NCBI RefSeq assembly: GCF_018812025.1
Contig: NC_063061.1
Span: 2,506,001-2,570,000, forward strand
DNA from: Megalobrama amblycephala
Taxonomy: Eukaryota; Chordata; Actinopteri; Cypriniformes; Xenocyprididae
Length of the DNA: 64,000 nucleotides
Reading direction: 5' to 3'
Shown: piece by piece, positions 47,012 through 57,786 of the stretch
Numbering within the stretch: the stretch's first letter is position 1
Layout: the number at the start of each line of letters is the position of its first letter
The notes under the pieces: generated by a model
The model's input: only the letters and a program-made list of their open reading frames with translations
Databases searched by the model: none
Told to the model about the DNA's origin: nothing
Made by a program: the position numbers and the translations under genes

Positions 47012-48212
47012 CACTCACCTAAAGGATTATTAGGAACACCATACTAATACTGTGTTTGACCCCCTTTCGCCTTCAGAACTGCCTTAATTATACGTGGCAT
47101 TGATTCAACAAGGTGCTGAAAGCATTCTTTAGAAATGTTGGCCCATGTTGATAGGATAGCATCTTGCAGTTGATGGAGATTTGTGGGATGCACATCCAGG
47201 GCACAAAGCTCCCGTTCCACCACATCCCAAAGATGCTCTGTTGGATTGAGATCTGGTGACTGTGGGGGCCATTTTAGTACAGTGAACTCATTGTCATGTT
47301 CAAGAAACCAATTTGAAATGATTCGAGCTTTGTGACATGGTGCATTATCCTGCTGGAAGTAGCCATCAGAGGATGGGTACATGGTGGTCATAAAGGGATG
47401 GACATGGTCAGAAACAATGCTCAGGTAGGCCGTGTCATTTAAACGATGCCCAAATGGCACTAAGGGGCCTAAAGTGTGCCAAGAAAACATCCCCCACACC
47501 ATTACACCACCACCACCAGCCTGCACAGTGGTAACAAGGCATGATGGATCCATGTTCTCATTCTGTTTACGCCAAATTCTGACTCTACCATCTGAACGTC
47601 TCAACAGAAATCGAGACTCATCAGACCAGGCAACATTTTTCCAGTCTTCAACTGTCCAATTTTGGTGAGCTTGTGCAAATTGTAGCCTCTTTTTCCTATT
47701 TGTAGTGGAGATGAGTGGTACCCGGTGGGGTCTTCTGCTGTTGTAGCCCATCCGCCTCAAGGTTGTGCGTGTTGTGGCTTCACAAATGCTTTGCTGCATA
47801 CCTCGGTTGTAACGAGTGGTTATTTCAGTCAAAGTTGCTCTTCTATCAGCTTGAATCAGTCGGCCCATTCTCCTCTGACCTCTAGCATCAACAAGGCATT
47901 TTCGCCCACGTTTTTCCCTTTTCACACCATTCTTTGTAAACCCTAGAAATGGTTGTGCGTGAAAATCCCAGTAACTGAGCAGATTGTGAAATACTCAGAT
48001 CGGCCCGTCTGGCACCAACAACCATGCCACGCTTAAAATTGTTTAAATCACCTTTCTTTCCCATTCTGACATTCAGTTTGGAGTTCAGGAGATTGTCTTG
48101 TCCAGGACCACACCCCTAAATGCATTGAAGCAACTGCCATGTGATTGGTTGATTAGATAATTGCATTAATGAGAAATTGAACAGGTGTTCCTAATAATCC
48201 TTTAGGTGAGTG
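47012..48212 (-). mobile_element. Tc1/mariner transposon, DD36E type (1201 bp)
   Basis: Perfect 29-bp inverted ends starting CACTCACCTAAAGGATTATT, with TA on each side (47010-47011, 48213-48214). Encodes one minus-strand transposase, interrupted only by a single frameshift. The size and TA target are typical of Tc1-like elements. Confidence 0.95.
47044..48064 (-). pseudogene. Tc1-like transposase, one frameshift
   Basis: Begins MGKKGDLNNFKRGMVVGARR at 48064 (helix-turn-helix DNA-binding part, with ISQSAQLLGFSRTTISRVYK). A single-base indel near 47925-47935 shifts into the frame that runs to 47044. The catalytic part has WSDESRF (first Asp), YFQQDNAPCH (second Asp) and SPDLNPTEHLWD (Glu). I count 36 residues between the second Asp and the Glu, against 34 in Sleeping Beauty-type transposases. 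The enzyme would cut and paste the element at TA sites. The lesion makes this copy non-functional unless it is a sequencing error; all catalytic residues are kept. Confidence 0.88.
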
Positions 48213-48214
48213 TA

Positions 48215-48725
48215 CGTACAGTTTGAAGCCAATAAACAGCAGCTTCTGCTTTTAAAGTGGGAAAGACCTAAATTCTTTGTGATTTTGCATTGAGAAATGT
48301 GATTTTTGATTTGTTTGACACTTCTCTCAGGAAATTTGGCACAAAGTGGTGAGCCATGACCCATCTTGGCTTGCTAAGACAGAGAATCTCCCTTTACACC
48401 TAATCACAACCCTCACCTGTTACCAGTTCACCTGCTCACTGTGGACTCAATGTTTCAATAGAATTAACTTCTGATATTCTGTAATCTTGCTGTCTGACCC
48501 ATGAAGCTCTTTAGAGATCAGATGCTGGACTACAGTATAACTGCTTCATGTCCAGAAACGATTTCATTAATTTCATCAATTTAAAAAAAAAAAAAAAAAA
48601 GGACATTGTTTTGGACTGATTTTTCAAAAGGAAAGTTTTGGTTTTATATAAAATAGAGCAACATAATGTCATCAGAAGGAAGAAACATTTATTTTCTATA
48701 CACTTCTGTTTACTGCTATTTTTTT
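48215..48725. other. unassigned stretch
   Basis: Contains an A-run (about 48582-48600). No feature recognised. Confidence 0.5.
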
Positions 48726-49087
48726 GGTCCCACTTTATATTAAGTGGCCTGAACTACTATGTACTTACATTTAAATTAATCATTTGTTACAATGCACTTA
48801 TTGTGTACATGTTTTTACATTGTACTTATATTTTAAAAACACCTGCATGTAATTACATCTGCAATTAATTTCTGTAATTACATTTATAATTACACAGTTA
48901 ATCTCTTACACCTTACCCCTACCCTTAAACCTACCCATACCACCAAAGCGTTCCCTAACCTTATCCGTATCCCACCTCAATAGCTGCAAATCTGTTTTGC
49001 AATTCAATATGAACCCAATAAGTACATTGTACTTATATTTTGATGTAAGTACATAGTAGTTAAGGCCACTTAATATAAAGTGGGACC
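48726..49087. mobile_element. 362-bp foldback MITE
   Basis: GGTCCCACTTTATATTAAGT and the following ~25 bp at the left recur inverted at the right end, giving a stem of about 45 bp. The loop carries an inverted TAATTACA-rich part and a CCCTACCCTTAAACC run. Confidence 0.88.
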
Positions 49088-49172
49088 TTTTTTTTTCAGA
49101 GGAATCATCTACCTGTATTTGCTGAATCATCAAGCGACTACATTTATATGCGTTAAATCTGTTTTATGACAG

Positions 49173-49626
49173 TGTAACGCCAGACCAGCAGAGGGAGCCG
49201 TCACCGGAATACTGACCATGTTCCACTCCCTCTGCTTCCTCTTCAGTCACTTTCTGTTTGTTGGCCTTTTAACCAGAGACCATGCTGAGCCTCATTGCGA
49301 AGTATTGCCAGTTTACCTGCCTTACCAATTGTTATTTTCCCTGTTGATTCTGTCTGATTACATTATTATGATTTTGCCTACTTCTCTGTTTAACGATTAC
49401 CTGGATTATCCCTTTTACTTTGGTTGCCCTATCAGACTGATGTTTTGATGTAGGCCCATTGCCTGCCTTCTCACTATTGCTTCTTGGACTAACCCTTTGT
49501 ACGTTGACGGATTGGACTGCACCTTTGGTTTTGACCCTCTGCCTGTTTTCTGAATCTGTTTATTGCTATTCTCTACAATAAACAACCGTACATGGATTCT
49601 AACTCAGCCTCAGCGTCTCCTTTACA
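49173..49626 (+). repeat. solo LTR (454 bp)
   Basis: TGTAACGCCA...CTCCTTTACA flanked by the exact 5-bp TSD GACAG (49168-49172, 49627-49631). Carries CTACAATAAAC as polyadenylation signal. Orientation from TG...CA ends and AATAAA. Unrelated in sequence to the other LTRs here; probably gypsy-type. Confidence 0.9.
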
Positions 49627-49631
49627 GACAG

Positions 49632-50031
49632 CCACCATTTAAATGTTTAGACCTATATAAAAAATGAGTAGAAACATAATTATGTAATTTAAAATGTATT
49701 ATAATGTTATTATAAAATCTTTCTTATGTGTAATTAATATGTAAATAACTTACAAATAAATTAATATTAACTTGTAATATTATAATAATGTATAGCTGTG
49801 GTTCCCTGTAGTTTACAGCATTAGTTGATATTTTTTTCTTTGAGGAGATTTTCCATGTACTGTACCTGATCGACCCCAAATTAATCAATAATGAATTGAA
49901 GGTAATCAAATCGAATTTCAATCAAAATCAATCCAATGGTGAAATTTGTGTGTTCCCAGCCCTGTAAAGTGGCTCCCCCAGAAAATTTTAATAGGGGTAG
50001 CCAGACGAGGACACAGCAAATCTTGGGGTGG

Positions 50032-50034
<3 letters not shown>
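49632..50034. other. unassigned stretch
   Basis: AT-rich, no feature recognised up to the TA microsatellite. Confidence 0.5.

Positions 50035-50101
<67 letters not shown>
50035..50101. repeat. (TA)n microsatellite
   Basis: About 33 uninterrupted AT units. Confidence 0.97.
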
Positions 50102-50104
<3 letters not shown>

Positions 50105-51438
50105 GGTGCGATTTTTGGGGGGATGTTTTGAAAAAAAAAATTTGGTCTTTTTTTCCACATATTTTCTTAATTTATGACAGGAATGCAAAACCATAAAAAA
50201 AAAATTGATCTTTTGAATAGAATACCGACAGACAAACTTCTACATTCAATCGTGTTTGCTCCCATTTATTTTAGATCACAGTGCATACACATACATACAT
50301 TTAGTCTCCAAGTGCGCCCGTACGCAGAGTTTCATAATTGCTGAGGTCACAAAACGTATTTTGCTAGGGGGGTCGGGGGCATGGTCCCCCGATAAAATTT
50401 AGATTTCCCTGGTGTACACATGTGCATTTTAAGATGTTTTAAGGCCAACGAATTTGATAAATAGCTTTAAAACCATGTCAACACATTCATACATGCACGC
50501 ACAATTTTGAGGTAGTTTTTAATTGCATATAATTCCATGACTTCATTTACAACAGAACAACGACCATCATTGCTCGTACTCTCTCTCGCACACACACACA
50601 TACACACACGGAACATTGTGCGATTGCTTCGGAAATCGGCAGTTCGAAAAATCGTGTTGTATATCACCTCTTCCGTACGATTTTCAGATAAACTCACTCG
50701 TGACTGTTGTGCGTGGACATGCGATCTTCTGACCATCAGAATTCGCACCGTGTACGCCCGCCTCTAGGCTACTCTGGTGGTGCCAATCAATCTACAATCT
50801 TTTTTGGTGGCATTTTATTTTATTTTACTCCATGAACTTGTGAATTTACATTATGCACGTAAATTAATAGTACCCACTGCAAAATCATACAGGGGTGGCC
50901 AGAGTTTATACAGGGGTGGCCGTAGCCACCACTGGCCACCCCTTGGGGGCGTCCCTGCCTGTAAATGTTTTTTGTTTGTTTGTTTTGTTCTTTTACTTGA
51001 AGCAAATGTTGTATTTTCCATTTATTTTCTTGTCAGAGTGCAGTTAGATCAGAATGCTTCATTTACATGTTAAAATCACACATTTCTCCTGTAGGAGTAT
51101 GACCTCAGACCCCCTATAACAATTTAGTTCATAAAAATGTCATCTTTTTCAGCTCTTTTCAGTCTGCAGGTCTGAGTCTATTCTGTATCATTAGTGATAC
51201 ACAGAGTCGGGGGTTTTTCACTTTAATCTGACAATAAATGTGACACACAGTTTTTCTGATGCACACCCAGAGTCTGTTTTCTGGCTACACTAGTGGCATG
51301 TATCACATGGAAATATAAAGCATATTTATCAACTGTTTTACACAACAAGAATGGATGCTATTATCTTTCATTTTACTGCAAAACAAATTTACCAGCGGGT
51401 ACAAATAAAGTTATCTAACCTAACATGTTTTTAAAGAT
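50102..51438. other. unassigned, with short GGGGTGGCC repeats
   Basis: ACAGGGGTGGCC occurs twice at 50890-50922 with an inverted GGCCACCCC at 50935-50943. A related TAGGGGTAGCC/GGGGTGGCC pair lies at about 49990-50035. This looks like old TE debris; no boundaries were found. Confidence 0.4.
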
Positions 51439-51790
51439 TGTTGGCGCAGCCATTTGTGTGATAGATAACAAGTATATTTATATTAAAGTATGTGGAGGAA
51501 AGTACACACATACACACATCACTCTGTTTCTCTGTCAAACTGGAATCTCTTTATTTTTCCACATATATCCATTTGTGGATAACCGGTCATAAACACGTGA
51601 TCATATGAGGACACGCCCATTACAAACATTAACACCCCCCCTGCTCTCATACTGTACAGTACTGTAATTACAACAACAACACATGAATACAGTCTTACAC
51701 TTCTCTTTTGTTCAATTTACATGCCAAACATAAAACTCTTTAATTTTAATCTTTGTCACTGGTTTAATCAAGACATCAGACACCATTTCT
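51439..51790 (-). mobile_element. Copia-type 3' end: pol C-terminus, polypurine tract and LTR
   Basis: On the minus strand the frame ending MVSDVLIKPVTKIKIKEF resembles the Copia RNase H C-terminus (VADVLTKP). It stops about 100 bp before a purine tract GAGAGCAGGGGGGG, which abuts an LTR-like unit starting TGTTAATGTTTG (51634) and ending GCGCCAACA (51439), 196 bp, with AATAAAGAG inside. Upstream pol is missing. Confidence 0.5.
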
Positions 51791-51869
51791 TCTTCAGACT
51801 CTCTTTGTCTGATTTTGAGCCGAATTCTGACTCGTGCAACTCTTTTTTTTGAGTCAGACCGATAGCCAT

Positions 51870-52690
51870 ATCTGGTGCTTTTGACGATATCTCTGGAAAC
51901 ATATCATGGTTAGTCGGCACAACCCAGCACGGGGGTTTATCATGAATATTTCAAACGCATAGTGTGAGCAGTCAATCACAGCTTGACCATCAGACGCACA
52001 GTTTAAGCACATAAATCGTGCGCTTTGGCTTTACATCACATGATCTACTGGTACAGTGTGAGATGGTAACCTTGCTGAAATTACACAGAAATCACAGTGT
52101 ATGCCCTCCTTTATCTATATAGACCTACCGCTAATCACAGTCTGTCAGATTCTGGAGGGTAGTAAAGATATAAATAAAATTATAAATAATAAATAAATTA
52201 TTTTATATAAATTAATAAATAAAATGATATTAAAATTTTACTCACCGGAAAAAATGGAGCCCAGACTCTTTGAACAGTCAAAACCACATTTTGTACCAGG
52301 CTGAAAACATCTTTTTCTGCTGTAAGGTTGGGCATTTTAACATGGGGGTCTATGGGATTAACTCACTTTTGGAGCCTGTCTCTAGTGGCCAGTCGATGAA
52401 CTGCAGTTTAAGTCACTTTCATGTTGGTTTCGAGAGAGAGAGAGAGCAGAAGGTTTCCTCTTGTGTAACACACTGTCATTCTTTACACCTTCTGATCTCA
52501 GGGAGCGGCTGGTTGTTTAACTGGAACTGCAGCTTATGCGTTGACATGCGGTTGGCAAACTAATTTTACTCAGCCAAATTTGAGCCAAATTTAACATTTT
52601 CTTTTGATTTTTATCGACTCTGTTGTTTGTTTTGAGGTGTTGAATTGTGAAGGTGTGTTATTCTGATCGGAGCAGGTTTTATAGGTTTAC
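51870..52690. other. unassigned stretch upstream of the Rac-like gene
   Basis: AT-rich around 52160-52230, a (GA)n run at 52432-52446. No exon recognised. Confidence 0.45.
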
Positions 52691-52695
52691 TCACA

Positions 52696-52702
52696 TATAA
52701 AG
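52696..52702 (+). promoter_or_regulatory. possible TATA box
   Basis: TATAAAG 32 bp before the Rac-like start codon. If used, the 5' leader would be only a few bases, so a more distal promoter is equally possible. Confidence 0.3.
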
Positions 52703-52733
52703 CTGAGTGTTAAGGCAATAGTGTGCTACACAG

Positions 52734-53312
52734 ATGCGGACTGTGAAGTGTGTGACCGTCGGGGACATGGCTGCAGGAAAAACACAACTTCTGATTAGCT
52801 ACATCACCACTGCTTTTTCCAGTGAGTATGACCACACTTCGGTTGATATCCATCGTGTCCCTGTGACGGTCGATGGGGAACCAGTGACCCTGGAACTGTT
52901 GGACACAACAGGGATGGAGGAATACAATGTGATTCGACCGCTTTACTACCTTCGGCAGGACGTGTTCTTGATGTGTTTCTCTCTTGTGGATCCAGCATCG
53001 TTTGAGAACGTCAGTGAAAGGTGGTGTCCAGAGGTCAGTCATCATTGCCCCAACACTCCAGTAATTCTTGTTGGGACTGAGCTTGATCTGAGAGATGACA
53101 AGGACACAGTTGAGCAGCTGAACAAGAATAAACAAACCCCCATCATTTACCATCAAGGCCTGGCTATGGCTGAAAGAATAGGAGCTGTGAAATACCTGGA
53201 GTGTTCAGCATTAACAAAAATGGGCCTTAATGCGGTGTTTGAAGAAGCAGCCCGGGCGGCCCTGGCCCCGTCCCCAGAGAAGAAAAGAAAAAGAAAGTGT
53301 TTAATGTCCTGA
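52734..53312 (+). CDS. intronless atypical Rac-type GTPase
   Basis: Complete 192-codon frame, the same length as Rac1/Rac2, collinear without gaps. It keeps K16-T17 of the P-loop, T35 of switch I, D57, D118 and the CSAL motif. It departs at key sites: GDMAAGKT (Gly12 to Met), DTTGMEE (Ala59 to Thr, Gln61 to Met), Trp56 to Leu, Phe37 to Val, and TELD in place of TKLD (Lys116 to Glu). The C-terminus keeps a KKRKRK patch but ends CLMS instead of CLLL, which favours farnesylation over geranylgeranylation. Changes at 12 and 61 predict loss of GTP hydrolysis, and 116 predicts altered nucleotide affinity. Rac genes normally have introns, so this is probably a retrocopy; the frame is still fully open, which suggests selection or recent origin. 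Confidence 0.9.
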   Translation: MRTVKCVTVGDMAAGKTQLLISYITTAFSSEYDHTSVDIHRVPVTVDGEPVTLELLDTTGMEEYNVIRPLYYLRQDVFLMCFSLVDPASFENVSERWCPEVSHHCPNTPVILVGTELDLRDDKDTVEQLNKNKQTPIIYHQGLAMAERIGAVKYLECSALTKMGLNAVFEEAARAALAPSPEKKRKRKCLMS

Positions 53313-54576
53313 ACTGACTGAACACACGGCATCAGCTGTAATATGAGCTCAGCTGAGAGGAGAAAACAATGAGTGGCTGCTACGAGCTACACTGATTACC
53401 CTTACAGAGCAAAAATATATGGGAATATACTGCAATATATTGTGATACATTACATAATACATTTCCATATACAGTATGGGAAACTAGTGCTTATATCTGT
53501 CAGTATACTGCAATATATGCATTGACCGTGTATGGCTATATATTGATATTTGCAGATATATTACTAATAGACCATAAACATCTTTTTATGGAGTTCTGAA
53601 TTGATTCACTGAAACAGTCTGAAGTGATTCAGAGAAATCACTTAAACTCACCAAGTCGAACATCTTTTTTTGTTGTTGTGGCACTTTTCACCTTTTTCAT
53701 GTTTAAATCAGAGACAATATTAAATGAGCCACAAAACAAGGAACAATCATGCAGTTTGTGTAATGACAAGGTTTTTAAGAAACGTACTGGTCAAATAGTA
53801 AATGGGTCATTAACTTTAAAACTGTTAAAAAACATAATGAAGTTTTATTAAGTGTTAACAATGAGATTATGTGGTTTTTATAATCAATTAACACTGCAAA
53901 GTCATTCGGTTTAACCAAAATTTCAGTTTTACCGAATAACGATATTTTCAAACAATGCTAACAGGCTGATATCTATCAAAAGGACAATCAAACATTTTAT
54001 ATTTAGTACAAGTTTTTAAAATATTACAACATTTTCCATGTTTTATAGCGGTTGCACCGAATGACCTGATGTTTCGGGACATGCGTATGATCAAGAGAAA
54101 ACATGAATTTATCAAATAGTTAAGAGAGAGTTACTTTGCTTCACGACCATGTGATCCTTTGTGTCTGAATGATGTCACATCCTGTTACATGATACTGACC
54201 ACATGACTTGGTCCAAAATGGTCCCTCTATATTAGTTACTCCGAATGACATCAATGAAATTCATTTTTCCGGACATTCTTTCTCATAACAAAGCAACGAC
54301 TTCTACACATAATTTTAATACCATTTTGCACTATGTTGATATATGATGTTATAAAATCATGCCAGAATAAAAAATATATACATTTATTACATTTTAAGAT
54401 ATTTTAATCACAAATGAAACGGCTGTATTGGCCTTTGGACGGTTAAACCGAATGACCTTTTGACACTTCAGTATATCATATTCGGATGTAAATCATCAGC
54501 AAAGCTTCTCCTCTGTTGGGAACGTGTTTATAAACGCTCGTCTTTACAGACACAGAGTGTTTAAACAGGATCATAC
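53313..54576. other. unassigned stretch
   Basis: No exon found. In particular none of the downstream faxdc2 exons with histidine boxes could be recognised on the minus strand. Confidence 0.5.
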
Positions 54577-54698
54577 CGGATTGTTTTTGTCAGGCTGAAT
54601 CCTGTAGCGTGTGATGAAGCTGGGCTTTCCTGTCGTGTCGACCACCATCAGCAGGGCGTTAAACAACCAAAACGAGAGCGTCGGCACCAACATGGTCC
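54577..54698 (-). CDS. faxdc2: faxdc2 coding exon 4
   Basis: 122 nt between TTCAACAG and GTATGA. It encodes TMLVPTLSFWLFNALL and VVDTTGKPSFITRYRIQ, ending PDKNNP in phase 0. It includes a hydrophobic membrane segment followed by the family's conserved GKP-x-F-I-x-R-Y-R-I-Q segment. FAXDC2 is an ER-membrane fatty-acid-hydroxylase-superfamily protein implicated in sterol metabolism. The catalytic histidine clusters lie in later exons, which were not found. Confidence 0.85.
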
Positions 54699-54959
54699 CT
54701 GTTGAACACCACAAACAACAACGTGATTCATTCACTGATATATTTGAGCAGAAAACACTTTGAGCTCTTTACATTGTTGGAAACATCAAATAAAGCTGCA
54801 GAATACAGTGATCTCTGCCAAAATGTTGCTATTCAAGTGAAAGTTCGATTTGTGTCTTTTTTTAACTCTGAGGCGGACGGTTCAGTCCAGAACATTTGAT
54901 GATCAGTGTCCAGAGGGGAAGCCGCATAAAGGTCAAAAACAAGTTTTACGGCTTCTGAC

Positions 54960-55063
54960 CGATGAAAAACAAGGCAGCCTCATTTCCACCCAAGGCCAGG
55001 TGAAGTTTGGTCCACTGTGTCTGCCAGAAATCTCCAGACGCTCCCCAGAAGCTCTGCAGATGC
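54960..55063 (-). CDS. faxdc2: faxdc2 coding exon 3
   Basis: 104 nt between GTGTAG and GTCAGA. It encodes HLQSFWGASGDFWQTQW and TKLHLALGGNEAALFFI, with one base carried over at each side. The FWGASG-x-FW motif is characteristic of FAXDC2. The splice phases fit both neighbouring exons exactly. Confidence 0.88.
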
Positions 55064-55205
55064 CTACACAAACACACACTCATTAATGATTAATGATCAG
55101 CTGAAGAGAATCATGAAGGACACGTCGAGCGCAAGGTACAGCGAGGAGAAGATCAGATCAGATTATAGAAATGAAGGAAAGATGATGAAAATGAAAACGT
55201 CTCAC

Positions 55206-55303
55206 CATGTCACAGAGTTTCTGAACCCGACCAGGAAGAAAAGTCCAGATCCGATGACAAAAGCTGCTTTCTTCACCGAGTCCCAAAGTCCTCCAGTGTT
55301 TTC
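55206..55303 (-). CDS. faxdc2: faxdc2 coding exon 2
   Basis: 98 nt between CTGAACAG and GTGAGA. Encodes ENTGGLWDSVKKAAFVIGSG and LFFLVGFRNSVTW, with a predicted membrane segment FVIGSGLFFLVGF. Its last two bases (TG) combine with the first base of exon 3 to give Trp. Confidence 0.85.
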
Positions 55304-55748
55304 CTGTTCAGAGAGATGAAACGCCACATTATATTGTTTTCAGTTCATCTAATGTATAAAGAGTCTTTATTGAACTGACTCGAGCTCTTATAGTCTTCAT
55401 CAGACCTACACATGCTTTAGTGTGACTGTTTTACACATAATAAAGTCATCAAAACTAAGAAATAACACAATATTTCTGACAGGAACTGAACTGAGAGCTT
55501 GAACTGGAGCAGAAACAATAAATAAAGCATTTATTACTACATTATTATATATCTTTTCAATATGTAACTAAAAAATATTAAACGCATGATGTTTGTTTTC
55601 ATCAAATGAATCAGCAGTTTCGCTCTTTTCAACAGTTTATTTGTAAACTTCAGTAATTGTTGAGCAGAATAATACAGCAGTGATGATGAAACAGATCTAC
55701 AGTTACAAACACATTACAGTAAAGGTTCAGAGAAACAGAAAGACTCAC

Positions 55749-55757
55749 TCTGTCCAT
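55749..55757 (-). CDS. faxdc2: faxdc2 coding exon 1 (start codon)
   Basis: Minus strand ACACACCATGGACAGA/GTGAGTC: three codons M-D-R then a consensus donor, phase 0 into exon 2. CACCATGG is a strong Kozak context. Such a minimal first coding exon is unusual but the donor is good. Intron 1 is about 445 bp. Confidence 0.65.
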
Positions 55758-55808
55758 GGTGTGTGTGTGTGTGTGTTCAGAGCAGCTGACAGTCGCTCCG
55801 CGTGTCTG

Positions 55809-55814
55809 TTTATA
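55809..55814 (-). promoter_or_regulatory. putative faxdc2 TATA box
   Basis: TATAAA on the minus strand (CAGTATAAACAG), about 52-57 bp before the start codon; transcription would begin around 55780 within the (GT)n-adjacent leader. Confidence 0.45.
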
Positions 55815-56186
55815 CTGTACTTGTTTACAGCCTCACTACGTCATCAGCTGATCTGTGATTGGTCACCCGCTGATCAGCTGACAATCCGTGCAAAAATGAT
55901 CCGTACAGTATCAGTTATGAAAGCCAAAGTCATCAAATGGTTTTATGGAATATCACAGTGTTTATTCTGAATGATTTATCGCTGCACATCATCATTACTG
56001 TGTTAAATTCATGTTCTGGTAATCTTGAATCAAAAAAAAAAAAAAAATCATTTTTTTTTTCTTGCAATATTAAGAAACTATGGAAGCCCGTTTCCGCCAC
56101 TAAAAAAAAAAAAAAAAAAAAAAAAAAACCTCCACTAAAAAAATAAATAAATAAAAAGCCACTAAAAAAAAAAAAAAAAAAAAAAA

Positions 56187-57110
56187 GATGAATTGCGACT
56201 TTTTATCTCAGAATTCTGACTTTTTAACTCACAATTGCGAGTTATAAAGTCAGAATTCTGAGATATAAAGTCGCAATTGCGTGATAAAAAGTCAGAATTC
56301 TGAGATATAAAGTCGCAATTGCGTGATAAAAAGTCAGAATTCTGAGATAAAAAGTCGCAATTGCGTGATAAAAAGTCAGAATTCTGAGATATAAAGTCGC
56401 AATTGCGTGATAAAAAGTCAGAATTCTGAGATAAAAAGTCGCAATTGCGTGATAAAAAGTCAGAATTCTGAGATAAAAAGTCGCAATTGCGTGATAAAAA
56501 GTCAGAATTTTGAGATAAAAAGTCGCAATTGCGTGATAAAAAGTCAGAATTCTGAGATATAAAGTCGCAATTGCGAGTTATAAAGTCAGAATTCTGAGAT
56601 ATAAAGTCGCAATTGCGTGATATAAAGTCAGAATTCTGAGATATAAAGTCGCAATTGCGAGTTATAAAGTCAGAATTCTGAGATATAAAGTCGCAATTGC
56701 GTGATAAAAAGTCAGAATTCTGAGATAAAAAGTCGCAATTGCGTGATAAAAAGTCAGAATTCTGAGATATAAAGTCGCAATTGCGTGATAAAAAGTCAGA
56801 ATTCTGAGATAAAAAGTCGCAATTGCGTGATAAAAAGTCAGAATTCTGAGATAAAAAGTCGCAATTGCGTGATAAAAAGTCAGAATTTTGAGATAAAAAG
56901 TCGCAATTGCGTGATAAAAAGTCAGAATTCTGAGATATAAAGTCGCAATTGCGAGTTATAAAGTCAGAATTCTGAGATATAAAGTCGCAATTGCGTGATA
57001 TAAAGTCAGAATTCTGAGATATAAAGTCGCAATTGCGTGATATAAAGTCAGAATTGCGTGATATAAAGTCGCAATTGCGTGATAAAAAGTCAGAATTCTG
57101 ACTTTTTTTC
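56187..57110. repeat. 42-bp tandem array, left arm
   Basis: About 22 units made of two 21-bp halves: AAAGTCAGAATTCTGAGATA and AAAGTCGCAATTGCGTGATA, each with a 10-bp palindrome (CAGAATTCTG, CGCAATTGCG). Sporadic variants (GAGTTATA, ATATAAAG) recur in the same order, suggesting higher-order duplication. Confidence 0.95.
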
Positions 57111-57786
57111 TCGCAATTAACTGATGGTCAGTATCTCTGTCTGTAACGGTGCATCCAACGATAGCCGTGCTGCCGTGAAGTCTGAAGCTGTTGGTGTATA
57201 AAATGTGCCAGTTCAGCTTTGTCTGATTTATTGCGCCTCCGCCACAGCTGATTCTTCTTCTTATTATGATTATTATTATATTGTTATTATTGTGCAAAAT
57301 TCATTAGTGTTTCCATTCTGTTAAAAACAACTTTTATTGTCCAAATACCTCGACTGTAATTTGTAGAATTGCATGATTCTACCCTTGAGTTGCAAAGTTA
57401 ATGAAACATGATAGGTATTGGTTGTTTTAGTATTAAGCCCACTAGATGGCAGTAAAGGCTGTTTTTTCTCCTTGAAACGCTGTGTACAAGGTTACCGTGG
57501 AAACATTCTATATGCATATTCCTGCATAATGCATATGTCCGGAGACTAATCTTTATGTGTCTCCTCCAGTAAAATCAATATTTCTTTATTGGTAAATCGG
57601 CGCTAAAAATAATCCTTTATGATGTCCTCTATTTTATGTATAAAAATAACAAAGCAGCAATCCTGATGGTCTATTTAATGTATAGCCTAGGCCTAATAAT
57701 AACAAAGCAGTAATCCTGATGGTCAGTCGCAATGAAAGGAAACGCAAACAAAGTAAGAACTGTGAGAAATAACGTTTCACACAGTA

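Noticed and set aside
49946..50196. Open frames of alternating Ile/Tyr
   Set aside because: Translation of the (TA)n microsatellite.
52710..53156. 148-codon minus-strand ORF over the Rac-like gene
   Set aside because: Antisense shadow of a GC-rich coding sequence; no recognisable domain.
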